Translations under genes and position numbers: made by a program
In this document: piece by piece, positions 39,486-46,907 of the stretch
Numbering within the stretch: position 1 is the first letter of the stretch
Layout: every line of letters starts with the position of its first letter
The notes under the pieces: generated by a model
The model's input: the letters and a program-made list of their open reading frames with translations, nothing else
Told to the model about the DNA's origin: nothing
Databases searched by the model: none
NCBI RefSeq assembly: GCF_001183545.1
Contig: NZ_KQ236688.1
Coordinates: 649,149 to 713,148, forward strand
DNA from: Cellvibrio sp. pealriver
GTDB lineage: Bacteria; Pseudomonadota; Gammaproteobacteria; Pseudomonadales; Cellvibrionaceae
Direction of reading: 5' to 3'
Length of the DNA stretch: 64,000 nt

Positions 39486-40991
39486 ATGACCATCCGCACC
39501 CGTATTGCCCCATCGCCCACTGGCGACCCGCACGTAGGCACCGCTTATATCGCTTTGTTCAACCTGTGTTTTGCCCGTCAGCACGGCGGCAAATTCCTGT
39601 TGCGCATTGAAGATACCGACCAAACCCGCAGCACCCCCGAATCCGAACAGGCGATTCTGGACAGCCTGCGCTGGTTAGGTTTGGAATGGGACGAAGGCCC
39701 GGACGTAGGCGGCCCGCACGGCCCTTATCGCCAAAGCGAGCGCATGGATATCTACGGCAAATACGCCATGGAGTTGGTCGAAAAAGGCCACGCTTTTTAT
39801 TGCTTCGCCACTGCCGAAGAGCTGGACGATATGCGCCGCGAACAACAAGCGCGCGGTGAAACGCCCAAGTACGATGGTCGCGGTTTGAAATTATCGCCCG
39901 CTGAAGTGCAAGCGAAACTCGATGCAGGTGAGCCTTACGTGATCCGCATGAAAATCCCGGAAGAGGGCGTGTGTGAAATCGACGATATGCTGCGCGGCAA
40001 GATCGAGATCGAATGGTCGCAAGTGGACATGCAAGTGCTGCTCAAAGCCGACGGCATGCCCACCTATCACCTCGCCAACGTTGTGGACGATCACCTGATG
40101 CAAATCACCCACGTGATTCGCGGTGAGGAGTGGATCAACTCCGCGCCCAAACATTTAAAACTCTACGAATACTTCGGCTGGCAAGCGCCCGTGCTGTGCC
40201 ACTTGCCGCTGCTGCGCAATCCGGATAAATCCAAACTCAGCAAACGCAAAAACCCCACCAGCATTCTCTATTACAAGCGCATGGGTTATTTGCCCGAGGC
40301 GATGCTCAACTATTTAGGTCGCATGGGCTGGTCAATGCCGGACGAGCGCGAGAAATTTACCCTCGCCGAAATGCAGGAACACTTCGATTTGCTGCGCGTT
40401 TCCCTCGGCGGCCCGATTTTCGATGTGGAAAAACTCAGCTGGTTAAACAGCCTGTGGATTCGCGAGAATTTCACTATCGAGCAGCTGGCAGAGCGTTTAC
40501 ATAACTGGGCGCTCAACAAAGAAACCCTGTTGCAAGCACTGCCACACGCCCAATCGCGTATGACAACGTTGAGCGACTTTGCACCGCTTGCCGGTTTCCT
40601 CGTGAGCGGCATGATGCCAGTGACCGAAGCGAGTTTTGCAGGCAATAAGCTTGATATCGAAAAACAAAAAGAATATCTGCAATTTGCGCTCTGGCGTTTG
40701 GAAGCCTTACGCACTTGGGATCGCGATACTTTGTTTGCCGAATTGAAACTACTTGCCGATCAAATGGGCCTGAAAATCAAAGACGCCATCGCCCCCGTGT
40801 TTGTCGCCATCGCCGGTTCCACTGCGTCTTTCCCGGTAGTGGATTCCATGCAAATCATCGGCCCCGACATGAGCCGCGCGCGCATCCGCCACGCGATCAA
40901 TGCACTCGGTGGCTTTGGTAAAAACAAACAAAAAGATTTGGAAAAGGTCTTTGATAAATTAGGCGCAACCCCCGAACAACCCGCTGCCTAA
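39486..40991 (+). CDS. gltX: Glutamyl-tRNA synthetase
   Basis: Charges tRNA-Glu with glutamate. This class I enzyme has 501 residues. The HIGH-type motif is in [21 protein letters not shown], and the KMSKS-type motif is SKLSKRKNP near residue 248. AGAGAAAGG precedes the ATG, and a -10-like TTTATAATGG lies about 40 bases upstream. tRNA-Ala follows 174 bases downstream. Confidence 0.97.
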   Translation: MTIRTRIAPSPTGDPHVGTAYIALFNLCFARQHGGKFLLRIEDTDQTRSTPESEQAILDSLRWLGLEWDEGPDVGGPHGPYRQSERMDIYGKYAMELVEKGHAFYCFATAEELDDMRREQQARGETPKYDGRGLKLSPAEVQAKLDAGEPYVIRMKIPEEGVCEIDDMLRGKIEIEWSQVDMQVLLKADGMPTYHLANVVDDHLMQITHVIRGEEWINSAPKHLKLYEYFGWQAPVLCHLPLLRNPDKSKLSKRKNPTSILYYKRMGYLPEAMLNYLGRMGWSMPDEREKFTLAEMQEHFDLLRVSLGGPIFDVEKLSWLNSLWIRENFTIEQLAERLHNWALNKETLLQALPHAQSRMTTLSDFAPLAGFLVSGMMPVTEASFAGNKLDIEKQKEYLQFALWRLEALRTWDRDTLFAELKLLADQMGLKIKDAIAPVFVAIAGSTASFPVVDSMQIIGPDMSRARIRHAINALGGFGKNKQKDLEKVFDKLGATPEQPAA

Positions 40992-40997
40992 TACCCA

Positions 40998-41027
40998 CTG
41001 GCCTCAACACAGCCGTGCTGAGGCCAG
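40998..41027 (+). terminator. Stem-loop after gltX
   Basis: CTGGCCTCA pairs with TGAGGCCAG (9 bp) around a 12-base loop, 6 bases after the gltX stop. No T-run follows, so it may protect the 3' end rather than terminate. Confidence 0.5.
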
Positions 41028-41101
41028 CAAATACGGCATTGTTGTTAAGTAACTGGTTGATTTACAAACAAAATCAGCGCAGAGGGTGGAGTAAAAACTG
41101 C

Positions 41102-41130
41102 TTGACACTCCGCCAGTCGCTGCATAGAAT
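41102..41130 (+). promoter_or_regulatory. Promoter of tRNA-Ala
   Basis: TTGACA (41102-41107) and TAGAAT (41125-41130) are separated by 17 bases, a near-consensus sigma-70 promoter 35 bases before the tRNA. GCGCGCC after the -10 element is a typical GC-rich discriminator. Confidence 0.88.
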
Positions 41131-41165
41131 GCGCGCCACTTACGACACAGTCGTATCCCGTTTTT

Positions 41166-41241
41166 GGGGCTATAGCTCAGCTGGGAGAGCGCAACACTGG
41201 CAGTGTTGAGGTCAGCGGTTCGATCCCGCTTAGCTCCACCA
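41166..41241 (+). tRNA. tRNA-Ala(GGC)
   Basis: A 76-nt cloverleaf with encoded CCA. The acceptor GGGGCTA pairs with TAGCTCC (with the G-T pair diagnostic of alanine tRNA). The anticodon arm CAACA-CTGGCAG-TGTTG gives anticodon GGC. The T-arm is GCGGTTCGATCCCGC. Confidence 0.96.
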
Positions 41242-41247
41242 AATACT

Positions 41248-41280
41248 AAACCCGCGTTTCTCACGAAACGCGGGTTTTTT
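41248..41280 (+). terminator. Terminator of tRNA-Ala
   Basis: AAACCCGCGTTTC pairs with GAAACGCGGGTTT around a 4-base loop, followed by T residues, 6 bases after the CCA end. Confidence 0.92.
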
Positions 41281-41305
41281 ATTTGCGCGAAAATAAATGT
41301 TCGAA

Positions 41306-41485
41306 GTGGAGCTAAGTGGGTGAGAGCCGCTGATGCGGTTCACAAAACGGTAGGATAGCCGTTTTGCACAGCGAAGCTGCCCGCAGGGCGAGGCACATGG
41401 ATGTGCCGAGTGCATCCCGCGGTCGGGATGTTTAAGCTAAGTCTATGGATTGGCAGGATTGTGGGTGGAGCAGACTTAGCTCCAC
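41306..41485. mobile_element. Hairpin-rich element bounded by tRNA-derived inverted repeats
   Basis: GTGGAGCTAAGT (41306-41317) and ACTTAGCTCCAC (41474-41485) are perfect 12-base inverted repeats made of the tRNA-Ala 3' acceptor sequence. Between them are at least four stem-loops in a row: GAGCCGC/GCGGTTC (41324-41341), CAAAACGG/CCGTTTTG (41343-41366), GGCACAT/ATGTGCC (41392-41407) and CATCCCG/CGGGATG (41413-41430). No ORF. It could be a miniature mobile element or a structured RNA. Confidence 0.5.
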
Positions 41486-41490
41486 CAAAT
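41475..41490 (+). repeat. Direct repeat of tRNA-Ala 3' end (candidate attachment site)
   Basis: CTTAGCTCCACCAAAT here is identical to 41229-41244 at the end of tRNA-Ala. In both places a terminator containing AAACCCGC follows. This is the pattern expected of an integration core duplicated at a tRNA gene, but the two copies are only 246 bases apart and no integrase is present. Confidence 0.55.
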
Positions 41491-41491
41491 T

Positions 41492-41526
41492 AAAAACCCG
41501 CTTATCGCAAGATAAGCGGGTTTTTT
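41492..41526. terminator. Bidirectional terminator beside the ApeA-like gene
   Basis: AAAAACCCGCTTATC pairs with GATAAGCGGGTTTTT around GCAA. It can end the leftward higBA-ApeA-like transcript (stop at 41535) and anything coming from the left. Confidence 0.88.
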
Positions 41527-41534
41527 GTTTTGTG

Positions 41535-43001
41535 TTAGCTAGTTGGGTTGGTCTGTGCTTTTTCCTGTACTGACAGCCAATACATTCGGTTGTACCAGCC
41601 CTCGCGCGCAAGTGTGGGAGAGTTGATCTCAATTCCTTTTGGTACTTCTGTATCAAGCAAGATAAAAGCAAGTCGTTCAGCGAGGCGAGCTAAATGCCAG
41701 TGAGCTACAGCAATTGCTTGAGCGTTGTGTCCCTTTCGTAACTGGTGTGCCAGCAAGTCGCGGATTTGTTTTAAACCGGGTTTTTTTTCATTTCCTGAGA
41801 TTGGCCATAAATCTGAAGTGTATCGGTTGAAATGGGGATAAGTATTTTGAAATTTTTTAAGTCTCACCATGAAGCTTGGTGGGGATGGATTTTTGACTTT
41901 AGAAATTAACCCATCTATTCGGGCTGTTAGTATCTCGGCATGAGTACGATTTTCGCCCTGGATGTCTAATTTTAACTTGAGCAGTGCTGAGATAAGTGCA
42001 TAATCTGTTTCATGGAGTTTCTTTTTATCTTCCTTAGTTAATTTCTCAATCGATACCACTTGTTCTAAAACACTAAATAACGCAAAAAAATTTGCGGATG
42101 TCGTTTTTTCAAGATGTGGTGATAATGCGGCAGATAACAATGTCACGGCCTCTTTTATTTCGGCATTGGACGCAAGAAATTTTTCAACCATATTTTGTGC
42201 TTGAGACTGAAATTCTTTTTCAATGCAGAGATCCAGAATCGGTTCTATTGCCATGTCAGGTGCGAGATTAGGGTTAAGAGGATAAATCCAAGTAGTTTCC
42301 GTGCCATCGCTTTTGCACCATTCCCAGCCATGCAGGGTGATTGCTTGCCGAGTCAAGATTGACAGAGGTATGAGAATATCTCGGATTTGATTGGAAATCT
42401 CTGTAATGCAGGTTTTCATTGTTCCTGCGCAATTTACTTCTACTGCGAAGCTTGCATGAATTTCTGCTGTGATATCTTTTTTCTCAATATGGTGGATGTA
42501 CCAGTGCTTTATGAATCGAATATCTCCAAGTTCTGTTGTATTCAGTTTAAACAGCTCTAGCTCCATGCTTGGAAGATTTGAATAATTAACAACAATTGCA
42601 TTGAGATGCTCTTGAAAGAACCTTATTGGCGAAAGATTAAATCTGAGTCGCGGTAGGTTACTCTTGCAATGATGTGATCGTATTGAAAGTTGGCCTGCGT
42701 GTTCAATTTTAAAAGTTCCTCTTTCATGCTTCCTACGAGTCCTGCCAGCAGGCATTGATCGATACCAAAGGTCTTGAACTTCAATGTCATAGCTACTGTT
42801 TATGCTATGTAATATGCAAGGGTTTTCAAAGGAGGTGATTTCCTCACCCATTAAAGGAATTTCTATCGAAATATCTGCGGGTAAACCGCTTGATGGCGGT
42901 TCGGAGATTCTGCACTCTGCCTCCAGTTTTTTTCCGTTGGAATCGGTTATTACTGCGTCGAAGGAAATATTTTTAATAGTCATGTGTTCGTCTAGTGCCA
43001 T
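41535..43001 (-). CDS. ApeA-like HEPN-domain protein, putative phage defence
   Basis: A 488-residue soluble protein. The N-terminal two-thirds is mixed alpha/beta with no motif I know. The C-terminal part (about 330-470) is helical and carries R414-DLLA-H419 in LKQIRDLLAHQLRKG, an R-x4-H motif like that of HEPN ribonucleases, followed by a helix LARLAERLAFILL. Layout and size fit ApeA-type HEPN proteins, some of which protect against phage; this is a tentative call. ATG 42983 is an alternative start. It lies 25 bases downstream of the HigA-like gene, probably in the same transcript, next to a tRNA. Confidence 0.55.
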   Translation of the reverse strand: MALDEHMTIKNISFDAVITDSNGKKLEAECRISEPPSSGLPADISIEIPLMGEEITSFENPCILHSINSSYDIEVQDLWYRSMPAGRTRRKHERGTFKIEHAGQLSIRSHHCKSNLPRLRFNLSPIRFFQEHLNAIVVNYSNLPSMELELFKLNTTELGDIRFIKHWYIHHIEKKDITAEIHASFAVEVNCAGTMKTCITEISNQIRDILIPLSILTRQAITLHGWEWCKSDGTETTWIYPLNPNLAPDMAIEPILDLCIEKEFQSQAQNMVEKFLASNAEIKEAVTLLSAALSPHLEKTTSANFFALFSVLEQVVSIEKLTKEDKKKLHETDYALISALLKLKLDIQGENRTHAEILTARIDGLISKVKNPSPPSFMVRLKKFQNTYPHFNRYTSDLWPISGNEKKPGLKQIRDLLAHQLRKGHNAQAIAVAHWHLARLAERLAFILLDTEVPKGIEINSPTLAREGWYNRMYWLSVQEKAQTNPTS

Positions 43002-43026
43002 GTAGTGTTGTTGGACAAGAAGTTCG

Positions 43027-43341
43027 TTAAGCGTGAGAGCGCCAAGCTCTCACTTTGCTAACATGCAATTCCAAATTCAACGACTTGAGCACTTTGAGAA
43101 TTGTAGCGAAGCTCGGGTTGCCTTCACCTGATAAAGCTTTATAAAGACTCTCGCGGCCAAGGCCGCAATCTTTTGCCAATTGGGTCATTCCTCTGGCTTT
43201 GGCAACGTTACCTAAAGCTTTGGCGATAAAGGCCGCATCATAACCTGCTTCTTCAAAGCAGGTTTCCAAATAAAGAGCTATGTCATCTTCTGTTGTTAAG
43301 TGCTCAGCAGAATCCCATTTGCGCAGTTTTAATGCGGCCAT
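43027..43341 (-). CDS. higA: HigA-type antitoxin (addiction-module antidote)
   Basis: A 104-residue DNA-binding antitoxin: LRKWDSAEHLTTEDDIALYLE and then a Cro/CI-type helix-turn-helix (AKDCGLGRESLYKALSGEGNPSFATILKVLKSLNLEL). This is the HigA-like antidote type that pairs with the short RelE-superfamily killer upstream. It should bind the toxin and repress the operon. It follows the toxin gene by 27 bases, toxin-first order being usual for hig. Confidence 0.88.
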   Translation of the reverse strand: MAALKLRKWDSAEHLTTEDDIALYLETCFEEAGYDAAFIAKALGNVAKARGMTQLAKDCGLGRESLYKALSGEGNPSFATILKVLKSLNLELHVSKVRAWRSHA

Positions 43342-43368
43342 TTTATAACTCCAATTCTTTGGCGAGAG

Positions 43369-43638
43369 CTATCGCCATTTTATATCTTTTGGTTGCGATG
43401 ATTTGTCGCCACCAACTAACAACACAATAATTTCCAGTCCCGAGCGTTTGAAATAAATTCTGTAGCCCGCGCCATGATGTATGCGTAATTCAGATACACC
43501 ATTGCCTACGGATTGGCAGTCACCAAAATTGCCGTCTTCCATACGATTGATTCTGACCTGTACCAGTGTTTTGGCTTTTCTATCGCGGAGTGAGGTGAAC
43601 CATTTATCAAATTCTTCTGTGGTGAGAATGCTATACAT
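43369..43638 (-). CDS. higB: RelE/HigB-superfamily toxin (addiction-module killer)
   Basis: An 89-residue basic protein. TEEFDKWFTSLRDRKAK, VRINRMEDGNFGDCQSVGNGVSELRIHHGAGYRIYF and ELIVLLVGGDKSSQ-like C-terminal residues match the TIGR02683-type killer proteins of the RelE/ParE fold. It is likely an mRNA interferase. It is the first gene of a leftward unit: toxin, antitoxin, ApeA-like HEPN gene. Confidence 0.88.
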   Translation of the reverse strand: MYSILTTEEFDKWFTSLRDRKAKTLVQVRINRMEDGNFGDCQSVGNGVSELRIHHGAGYRIYFKRSGLEIIVLLVGGDKSSQPKDIKWR

Positions 43639-43814
43639 GCTGAGTGTATCCTAAAGTATACATATTTCAATCCTTGTGTACTGCGATAGAGCGAGTAGTT
43701 TTGCTTGGTGGAATATACCTGAATTTATTTTGAGCCTCCTGCACTCGATTTGAATGCTTGAGGGAGGTGCGGCATCCAAGCTATATGAGATTGATTTTTA
43801 GTCACCCCAATGCT

Positions 43815-43850
43815 ACAACTGTCCTTTGTCCTGAAACAAAGGACAGTTGT
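43815..43850. promoter_or_regulatory. Perfect 15-bp inverted repeat upstream of the AbiEi-like gene
   Basis: ACAACTGTCCTTTGT (43815-43829) and ACAAAGGACAGTTGT (43836-43850) are exact reverse complements around CCTGAA, ending 31 bases before the ATG at 43882. It is probably the operator bound by the winged-helix product of that gene; AbiEi antitoxins are known to autorepress through inverted repeats upstream of their operon. No T-run follows, so a terminator is less likely. Confidence 0.65.
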
Positions 43851-43881
43851 GTTTTGATGGTAAACCACCAAGGGTATAGCG

Positions 43882-44421
43882 ATGAAAAGCCAGGACATAC
43901 TGCTGTTGCTGAAATTGATAAGCATGGAAAAGTCCGGTGCGCCGGATGCGGATTATAGTGTGCGTCAATTGGAGGCGTTTACTGGTATCAGTAAATCGGA
44001 GCTTAGTGCATCGCTTAATCGCTGTATTCGTGTCGGGTTAGTTGCGCGCGAGCATCAAACTGGTGTGCCAAAAGTGAATCGCAAGGCGCTGTTAGGGTTT
44101 TTATTGAATGGTATTCGGTATGTGTTCCCGGTTCGACCTGCTGAATTAGTGCGTGGTATTCCAACGTCGTTTGCTGCGCCGGTGATGGAAGGTAAGGTGA
44201 TGTCTGCCGGTGACATCATTAATGTATGGCCTGATGCAACCGGTAAAACGAAAGGGCAGGCAATTGTGCCTTTATTTAAATCTGCGCCCGCAGCTGCCAA
44301 AGCAGATCCAAAACTTTATGAATTGTTGGCATTGGTCGATGCTGTGCGTATAGGAAATGTGCGTGAAGCCCAGCTTGCGGCTCAATTACTTGAAAAGGAA
44401 TTTGTTTATGAATCGTTATAA
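43882..44421 (+). CDS. Winged-helix regulator, AbiEi-like antitoxin candidate
   Basis: The 179 residues have an N-terminal winged helix (about 1-75: DILLLLKLISMEKSG, YSVRQLEAFTGISKSELSASLNRCIRVGLV). The C-terminal half (about 76-179) contains YVFPVRPAELVRGIPTSFAAPVM and KGQAIVPLFKSAP. Proteins of this type precede a nucleotidyltransferase gene, as in AbiEi/AbiEii pairs. AAGGG lies before the ATG. The stop overlaps the start of the (broken) nucleotidyltransferase by 14 bases. With the toxin gene deleted it is probably an orphan regulator. Confidence 0.7.
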   Translation: MKSQDILLLLKLISMEKSGAPDADYSVRQLEAFTGISKSELSASLNRCIRVGLVAREHQTGVPKVNRKALLGFLLNGIRYVFPVRPAELVRGIPTSFAAPVMEGKVMSAGDIINVWPDATGKTKGQAIVPLFKSAPAAAKADPKLYELLALVDAVRIGNVREAQLAAQLLEKEFVYESL

Positions 44422-44825
44422 CACTCACCGCGATATGATCGCTATAGTTGCCAAGGCGTTGTCAGGATTTTTTGAGTAGTCGTGATATTGAAGATATTCT
44501 CAATTTAGTTGATGGCCGAGTTGAACTTGGAGTAGAAGTTACCCAAGCTCCTGATGACGTTAAGGCTTATTTAATTTCGGAGTTCGCTAACTTTCTTGCT
44601 TCACCTGACGCTCTTTATGCCGTGCAATCCACGGCTAATGGCGATGTTGCACGCGAGAAAATTATTTTTGAGCGTATTGAGCATATTATCTTTCTTGGAA
44701 AAAACGATACGGAAGTGAGTAACCAGTTCCGACCATCGACATCACGATTAAGTGCGATTATTAAAGAGGGAGAAGATTTAATCGCGAATACAAAAGCGGA
44801 TGATTTGAAAGGTTTTTCGGAGTAA
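44408..44825 (+). pseudogene. Nucleotidyltransferase (AbiEii-like partner) with internal deletion
   Basis: ATG 44408 with AAAAGGAA upstream opens MNRYNTHRDMIAIVAKALS, the usual N-terminus of the family, then ends at a stop (44477-44479). The C-terminus, DFLSSRDIEDILNLVDGR to the end (VTQAPDDVKAYLISEFANFL), continues in another frame to 44825. The whole nucleotidyltransferase core, with its GG and DxD motifs, is missing; by comparison with full-length relatives roughly 150 codons are gone, at about 44465-44472. The product would be inactive. Confidence 0.8.
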
Positions 44826-44882
44826 TTCTGCCCGGCTGCCTGATGAAAAATAAGACGTGATGGGTTTACCTAACCCATCGCA

Positions 44883-45254
44883 TCATTTCCCAAACACCAT
44901 TACCCCCACCACAATCAAAAACAACCCCCACGACAACGCCAGCAATACCCACGGCAAGCGGGTATTGGTTTGGGGTGTGGTGATTTCTTCTTGAGTGTTG
45001 TCTGGTTTTTGTTGCGACAACTGATTGGACAATTGTTTTACTTTTTTTACGCGTTTATCTAATTCGCGAGTTTTTTCGCTTTGTTGACGCAAAAATATTT
45101 CCATTCCCCGCTGGATTCCGTTGGCGATGGCTTTGGTTTCGACCGGGGTTTGGCCTTCGGATTTGATGGTGTTGGCGATTTTTAGCGCTTCAACGCGCAG
45201 GTCGCGTGCGTTTTTCTTTTGTTTGGTTTTAGTTGCGGGTTGTTGTTGCGTCAT
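44883..45254 (-). CDS. DUF2956 family membrane-anchored protein
   Basis: The 123 residues are a basic, Lys/Gln-rich helical N-terminal part (about 1-75, probable coiled coil EKTRELDKRVKKVKQLSNQL) and one C-terminal helix (LPWVLLALSWGLFLIVVGVMV). VETKAIANGIQRGMEIFLRQQ resembles DUF2956 proteins of marine gammaproteobacteria. Function unknown. It lies 30 bases downstream of the thioesterase gene on the same strand. Confidence 0.72.
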   Translation of the reverse strand: MTQQQPATKTKQKKNARDLRVEALKIANTIKSEGQTPVETKAIANGIQRGMEIFLRQQSEKTRELDKRVKKVKQLSNQLSQQKPDNTQEEITTPQTNTRLPWVLLALSWGLFLIVVGVMVFGK

Positions 45255-45284
45255 AACGGGATCTCAACAATTGCAGGGAGACGA

Positions 45285-45758
45285 TTAAATAAAAATACGC
45301 ATTTCTTCGCCGATTTTTTTGCGCATCTCCATTAATTTAATGGCGGTTTCGTGTTGTTGTTTATCGTCTTCGGTTTGTGGTATCCATGTTGGTACGGGAA
45401 CCGGTTGGCCGGATTCATCGACCGCGACCATGATGACAATGCAATGTGTGGTGAGCCGTCTGCTCAGGGATTTTGGATCGCACGCGTTTACTTCAATGGC
45501 GATGTGCATGGATGATTTGCCGGTATAAATAATTTTTGCGGCGACCTCTACCAAATTGCCCACATGGATGGGTGATACGAAACGGATACCGCCTGCATAA
45601 GCGGTTACGCAATAGCGGCCGCTCCATCCAGCGGAGCAGGCGTAGGCTGCAAGGTCGATCCATTTCATCACGGCACCGCCGTGCACTTTTCCTCCAAAAT
45701 TAACATCTTGTGGCTCGGCTAAAAAACGGAGGGTGATGTCGCGTTGCGGATTGTTCAT
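45285..45758 (-). CDS. Acyl-CoA thioesterase, hotdog fold
   Basis: The 157 residues match the BACH/YciA-type hotdog thioesterases: FGGKVHGGAVMKWIDLAAYACSAGWSG supplies the catalytic Asp, and VGNLVEVAAKIIYTGKSSMHIAIEV is the long strand-helix part. Such enzymes hydrolyse acyl-CoAs; the chain length is not predictable. It is between the EamA transporter and DUF2956. Confidence 0.88.
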   Translation of the reverse strand: MNNPQRDITLRFLAEPQDVNFGGKVHGGAVMKWIDLAAYACSAGWSGRYCVTAYAGGIRFVSPIHVGNLVEVAAKIIYTGKSSMHIAIEVNACDPKSLSRRLTTHCIVIMVAVDESGQPVPVPTWIPQTEDDKQQHETAIKLMEMRKKIGEEMRIFI

Positions 45759-45810
45759 AGTTGTTCTCGCTGGAAAATAGTGGTTGTCGTCATCGCAATA
45801 TCGGATGATT

Positions 45811-46719
45811 TTATTTGTTTGCTGTTACCAAGCCAACACCGCCAATCACCAGCGCAGCGCCGAGTAATTGCACCAGTGTAATGTGTTCGTTTAAAACGAG
45901 TGCACCTAAAAATAAGGTGATCACCGGGCCTATGCTGCCGAGTACGGCTGTTTTGCCGCTGCCCAGTAAGCTGATGCCTTTATTCATTAAAAAGCTGGGG
46001 ATAACGGTGCAGAAAAAAGCGAGCAACAGTGCGAGCACATAAACATGATTGGATTGGTGTAGTTCAGCAAGGTCACTCAGTGTAACGCCATGCACAATAA
46101 CACCGGTGCAAGCCGATAACATTGCATAGGCGGTGAAGCGGCTGGAACCGACTTTGCGGATCATATCGCCTGCGAGCACGACAAATAATGCAAAGAAAAT
46201 CGTGCTGAGCATCACCAGACCAGCACCGAGCAGTGTGAGGTTCCAATCGCTGGTGAGGCGTAAATCCTGAATAAAAACCAACAGCATACCGCTGTAGGCA
46301 ATCGCTAATGCAATTTTGGTTTTGCCGGTTATTTTTTCTTTTTTCCAATATGCCAGCATCAATAACACCAGCGTTGGGTACACATACAAAATCAAACGCT
46401 CAAGTCCGGCGGAAATATATTGCAGCCCCATAAAATCCAGCAGGCTGGATAGGTAATAACTAAGCAGGCCTAAGCCGGCGATTTTCCATCCGTCGCCTTT
46501 TGCAAGCGGCGCTACCTTTTGGGCATGTATCCAGAGCGCGACGGCAGCATAAAACGGCAGTGCAAATAACATCCGCAATAACAATAAAGGTGCGGCAGTA
46601 ATACCGTATTGATAGGCGAGTTTGATGATGATGCCTTTGCTTGCAAAACAAAATGTGCCGATAAATACGCACACAATACCGATAACGGTGGGAGAGAAAC
46701 GGGAGTGGGAATTTTCCAT
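45811..46719 (-). CDS. EamA/DMT-superfamily transporter
   Basis: The 302 residues form ten hydrophobic helices in two EamA halves: the first about 12-145 (VFIGTFCFASKGIIIKLAYQYG), the second about 160-300 (FFCTVIPSFLMNKGISLLGSGKTAVLGSIGPVITLFLGALVLNE). It is probably a metabolite exporter of the inner membrane; the substrate is unknown. No clear ribosome-binding site lies before ATG 46719. Confidence 0.87.
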   Translation of the reverse strand: MENSHSRFSPTVIGIVCVFIGTFCFASKGIIIKLAYQYGITAAPLLLLRMLFALPFYAAVALWIHAQKVAPLAKGDGWKIAGLGLLSYYLSSLLDFMGLQYISAGLERLILYVYPTLVLLMLAYWKKEKITGKTKIALAIAYSGMLLVFIQDLRLTSDWNLTLLGAGLVMLSTIFFALFVVLAGDMIRKVGSSRFTAYAMLSACTGVIVHGVTLSDLAELHQSNHVYVLALLLAFFCTVIPSFLMNKGISLLGSGKTAVLGSIGPVITLFLGALVLNEHITLVQLLGAALVIGGVGLVTANK

Positions 46720-46854
46720 AAGACAGGTGCACCGACAAAACAGGATTGCACCTTGCCACAGATAATAACGCTGGGCAAATTAACCTGCTCAGTCAATAAA
46801 GCAGGCGGCTAATAAAACAGAGAGCAACTAAAACTCGCAGTAAATAAAACAGAC

Positions 46855-46888
46855 AGCAAGCAAAACGACGGCCGCCGTTTTGCTTGCT
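46855..46888 (-). terminator. Terminator of the pectate lyase gene
   Basis: AGCAAGCAAAACG and CGTTTTGCTTGCT form a 13-bp stem with an 8-base loop 20 bases past the stop. A T-rich GTCTGTTTTATT follows on the minus strand. Confidence 0.75.
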
Positions 46889-46907
46889 GAATTTTCAGCG
46901 GTAACGA

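Noticed and set aside
41475..41490. Second tRNA-Ala gene
   Set aside because: Only the acceptor and CCA end is present; no D-arm, anticodon arm or T-arm precedes it.
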